From: Duganella sp. CF517
GTDB lineage: Bacteria; Pseudomonadota; Gammaproteobacteria; Burkholderiales; Burkholderiaceae_D
Direction of reading: 5' to 3'
Assembly: GCF_900110275.1 (NCBI RefSeq)
Contig: NZ_FODC01000001.1
Span: forward strand, 186,001 to 250,000
DNA length: 64,000 nucleotides
Below are positions 62,127 to 64,000 of this stretch, one piece after another (position 1 is the stretch's first letter; every line of letters begins with the position of its first letter). The position numbers and the translations under genes were made by a program. Below the pieces are notes generated by a model that worked only from the letters and a program-made list of their open reading frames with translations, was not told the origin of the DNA and made no database searches.

Positions 62127-62294
62127 GCGTAGTGGACGTGGGAGCCATGCATTTTTGGCATAGCTGCGCGCGCAAATGACATGGGGCGGCGCCGCCGCTT
62201 TCCGTATCATTTTCTATGCCGCAATGATTAATGACAGCTCGCACGCGGCGCAATCAGTGCGTTGGCGGCTCGAACGGCGCTTATAACCAGCACT

Positions 62295-62319
62295 GATGTT
62301 TTAGTGTTTTAGTGTTTTG
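62295..62319. repeat. Short tandem repeat in the receptor leader
   Basis: TGTTTTAG-like 8-nt units occur three times in succession, ~60 nt before the TonB receptor start. Possible leader element or slippage-prone tract; no function shown. Confidence 0.5.
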
Positions 62320-62376
62320 ATGACAAGCGAGCGCGTTGGCCGGCGATGGGCCTCGATAAAAATACAGGAGATGAAA

Positions 62377-64000
62377 ATGGCTGCAAATACACAATGGCAT
62401 GACAAGACACCGGGACGCCCGTTCCTGCTGGGGCTGACCGCGCTGGCGGCGATGATCTCGCAAGCGTACGCGCAGGAGGCGCCGGCCGCCGCCGCCCAGG
62501 CGCCCGAACCGGCGGTGGTGGTGGTCGAAGGCTACCGCGCCAGCCTGCAAACCTCGGCCCGCGAAAAGAAGAAATCGACCGGCTTCCAGGACGCCGTGTT
62601 CGCCGAGGACATCGGCAAATTCCCCGATGCCAATATCGCCGACTCGCTGGCGCGCATCCCCGGCATCCAGATCACGCGTGAAATCACCGGCGAAGGCCTG
62701 AACATCCAGATCCGCGGGCTGGGACCGAGCTTCACCCAGACCCTGCTGAACGGCGCGCCGGTGGCGACGGCCTCCGGCGGGCGCACCGACGGCGGCGGCA
62801 ACCTCAACCGCGAAGTCGACCTCGACATGCTGCCCACCGAGCTGTTCACCAAGCTGACCGTCAGCAAGAGCCCGACCGCCGGCCAGGTGGAAGGCGGCGC
62901 CGCCGGCGTGGTCGACCTGCGCAGCGCGCGGCCGTTCGACAATCCGGGCAAATACGTGGCCGTCAGCCTCGACGGCAAGTACAACTCGGGCGCCAAGTCG
63001 CCCGGTTCCAAAGGCTCGGTCATCGCCAGCCAGACCTTCGGCGACACCTTCGGCGTGCTGGTCGGCCTGTCCGGCGCCCACAACAAGATCGGCACGCGGG
63101 GCTTCGAGACGGTCGGCTGGACCAATCCCAACCTGTCGGCGGCGCAAAACACCGGCGCCGGCCGCAATGCCACCGGCGGCGGCAACTGGACCATTCCCGC
63201 CACCGTGCCGGCCGGCGCCGGCAACGGCCTGGTGGCCGGCACCGTGGTCGACCAGGCTTTCCTGCTGGCCCACAACCCGGGCCTGAACATCGGCCAGATC
63301 GACAACGCCCTGATCCCGCGCCTGCTGCGCAATATGTCCGAGACCGGCACCAAAGACCGCGGCACCGGCATCGTCAGCGTCGAATACCGCCCCACCAGGG
63401 AGCTGCAGTTCTACCTCGATTCGATGTACACCAAGAAGGAAAACGAATACGACCGCGCCGACATGAACTGGGTGGTGCGCAACAGCGCCGGCATTCCGCT
63501 CAACATGACGGTCGACCGCGCCGACTGCGCGGCCGGCTGCGTGGTCACCGGCGCCACCTTCGCCAACACCCAGAACTTCCTCGAGTTCCGCCGCTATAAC
63601 GACGACGCCTCGCTCAGCAGCCTGAACCCGGGCATGCAATGGAAGCTCACCGACAAACTCACCTGGAACGCCCAGGCCAACGTCAACAAGTCGCGCAACC
63701 GCAGCACCAGCCCGACCGTGCTGCCGATCACGTCGCTGGGCAACGGCAACACGATGACCTACGACAACACCGGCGAGCGTCCGGTGGCGACCAGCAGCGT
63801 CGATCTGAACAACCCGGACAATTTCGCCTGGACCGGCGGCCGCGTGAACATCCAGAGCGTCACGCGCACGATCGCCACCAACGGCTTGCGTACCGACCTG
63901 AACTGGGGCGATGCCGGCTTCAGCGTGAAACTCGGCGCCGCGTACGACACCTTCAAGCGCCGCACCACCAACTACGACAATTCGCAACTGTGGCAGAACG
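62377..64000 (+). CDS. TonB-dependent receptor, 5' part (runs off window)
   Basis: Open from ATG 62377 (AGGAG at 6 nt) to the window end, at least 541 codons. Signal peptide RPFLLGLTALAAMISQAYAQ, TonB-box region VVVVEGYRASLQTSAREKKKS, plug motifs EDIGKFPDANIADSLARIPG, TREITGEGLNIQIRGLGPSFTQTLLNG and VEGGAAGVVDLRSARPFDNPG: the Xanthomonas/Caulobacter carbohydrate subfamily. The barrel is incomplete here. Located beside the GntR regulator and galactan enzymes, it likely imports galactan-derived oligosaccharides. Confidence 0.92.
   Translation, partial: MAANTQWHDKTPGRPFLLGLTALAAMISQAYAQEAPAAAAQAPEPAVVVVEGYRASLQTSAREKKKSTGFQDAVFAEDIGKFPDANIADSLARIPGIQITREITGEGLNIQIRGLGPSFTQTLLNGAPVATASGGRTDGGGNLNREVDLDMLPTELFTKLTVSKSPTAGQVEGGAAGVVDLRSARPFDNPGKYVAVSLDGKYNSGAKSPGSKGSVIASQTFGDTFGVLVGLSGAHNKIGTRGFETVGWTNPNLSAAQNTGAGRNATGGGNWTIPATVPAGAGNGLVAGTVVDQAFLLAHNPGLNIGQIDNALIPRLLRNMSETGTKDRGTGIVSVEYRPTRELQFYLDSMYTKKENEYDRADMNWVVRNSAGIPLNMTVDRADCAAGCVVTGATFANTQNFLEFRRYNDDASLSSLNPGMQWKLTDKLTWNAQANVNKSRNRSTSPTVLPITSLGNGNTMTYDNTGERPVATSSVDLNNPDNFAWTGGRVNIQSVTRTIATNGLRTDLNWGDAGFSVKLGAAYDTFKRRTTNYDNSQLWQN

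Noticed and set aside
62281..63987. Long minus-strand open frame of 568 codons at the window end
   Set aside because: It is the shadow of the plus-strand TonB receptor, whose sequence has clear plug motifs; the shadow has low-complexity Val/Gly/Ala-rich composition and no domain.
1..64000. CRISPR arrays, rRNA and tRNA genes
   Set aside because: No regularly spaced repeats and no rRNA- or tRNA-like sequence noticed on reading; tRNA absence would need a covariance search to be certain.

Overview
The window is high-GC proteobacterial DNA. Several stacked features point to a betaproteobacterium of the Oxalobacteraceae type (Massilia/Duganella-like): TonB-dependent receptors paired with glycoside hydrolases, PAS/GGDEF/EAL signalling proteins, a type VI secretion (T6SS) cluster, and a galactose locus with a GbpR-like LysR regulator. 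This placement is inferred from gene content; no 16S or other marker gene is present.

Layout. 0-5 kb: formylglycine-generating enzyme, a Cys-type sulfatase and a TonB receptor (sulfated-glycan use). 4.9-8.1 kb: a three-gene haem-peroxidase operon (catalase-like protein, unknown companion, DyP peroxidase). 8.1-13 kb: GH27 alpha-galactosidase with its TonB receptor. 13.4-16.9 kb: an overlapping three-gene operon of a stand-alone photoactive-yellow-protein (PYP)-like PAS protein, a PAS-PAS-GGDEF diguanylate cyclase and a PAS-GGDEF-EAL protein, apparently a sensory c-di-GMP module. 17-21.3 kb: thioredoxin-reductase-like flavoprotein with divergent TetR regulator, a DUF2165 membrane protein behind a SoxR-type promoter, and a membrane metallophosphoesterase. 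21.5-33.2 kb: another TonB receptor, a small secreted protein, a DUF1080 lipoprotein, a large membrane diguanylate cyclase, an orphan LivK-type binding protein and a GH3 glycosidase. 33.3-35.9 kb: three overlapping or closely spaced TadE/TadG-like genes.

36-51 kb is the accessory region. It starts with decayed integrase and helicase remnants. Next comes a T6SS section: two PAAR-Sel1-phospholipase D cassettes in tandem (one heavily decayed), a periplasmic-immunity candidate coupled to a 3D-domain putative peptidoglycan-cleaving effector, then VgrG, TssG, TssF and divergent TssK. The rest of the T6SS core is not in the window. Beyond TssK lies a decayed partial copy of sugar genes. It is separated from the intact copy by a frameshifted zinc-peptidase-like effector gene and a periplasmic-immunity candidate.

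51.4-64 kb is a galactan/galactose utilisation locus: SMP-30-type lactonase, sugar-porter transporter, aldose epimerase, LysR regulator, GH43 (exo-beta-1,3-galactanase type), GH35 beta-galactosidase, SDR dehydrogenase, GntR/FCD regulator and a TonB receptor that runs off the window end. The set fits extracellular and periplasmic release of galactose followed by oxidation through a galactonolactone. A TTGG(T/C)AT(A/G) motif recurs in its promoter regions.
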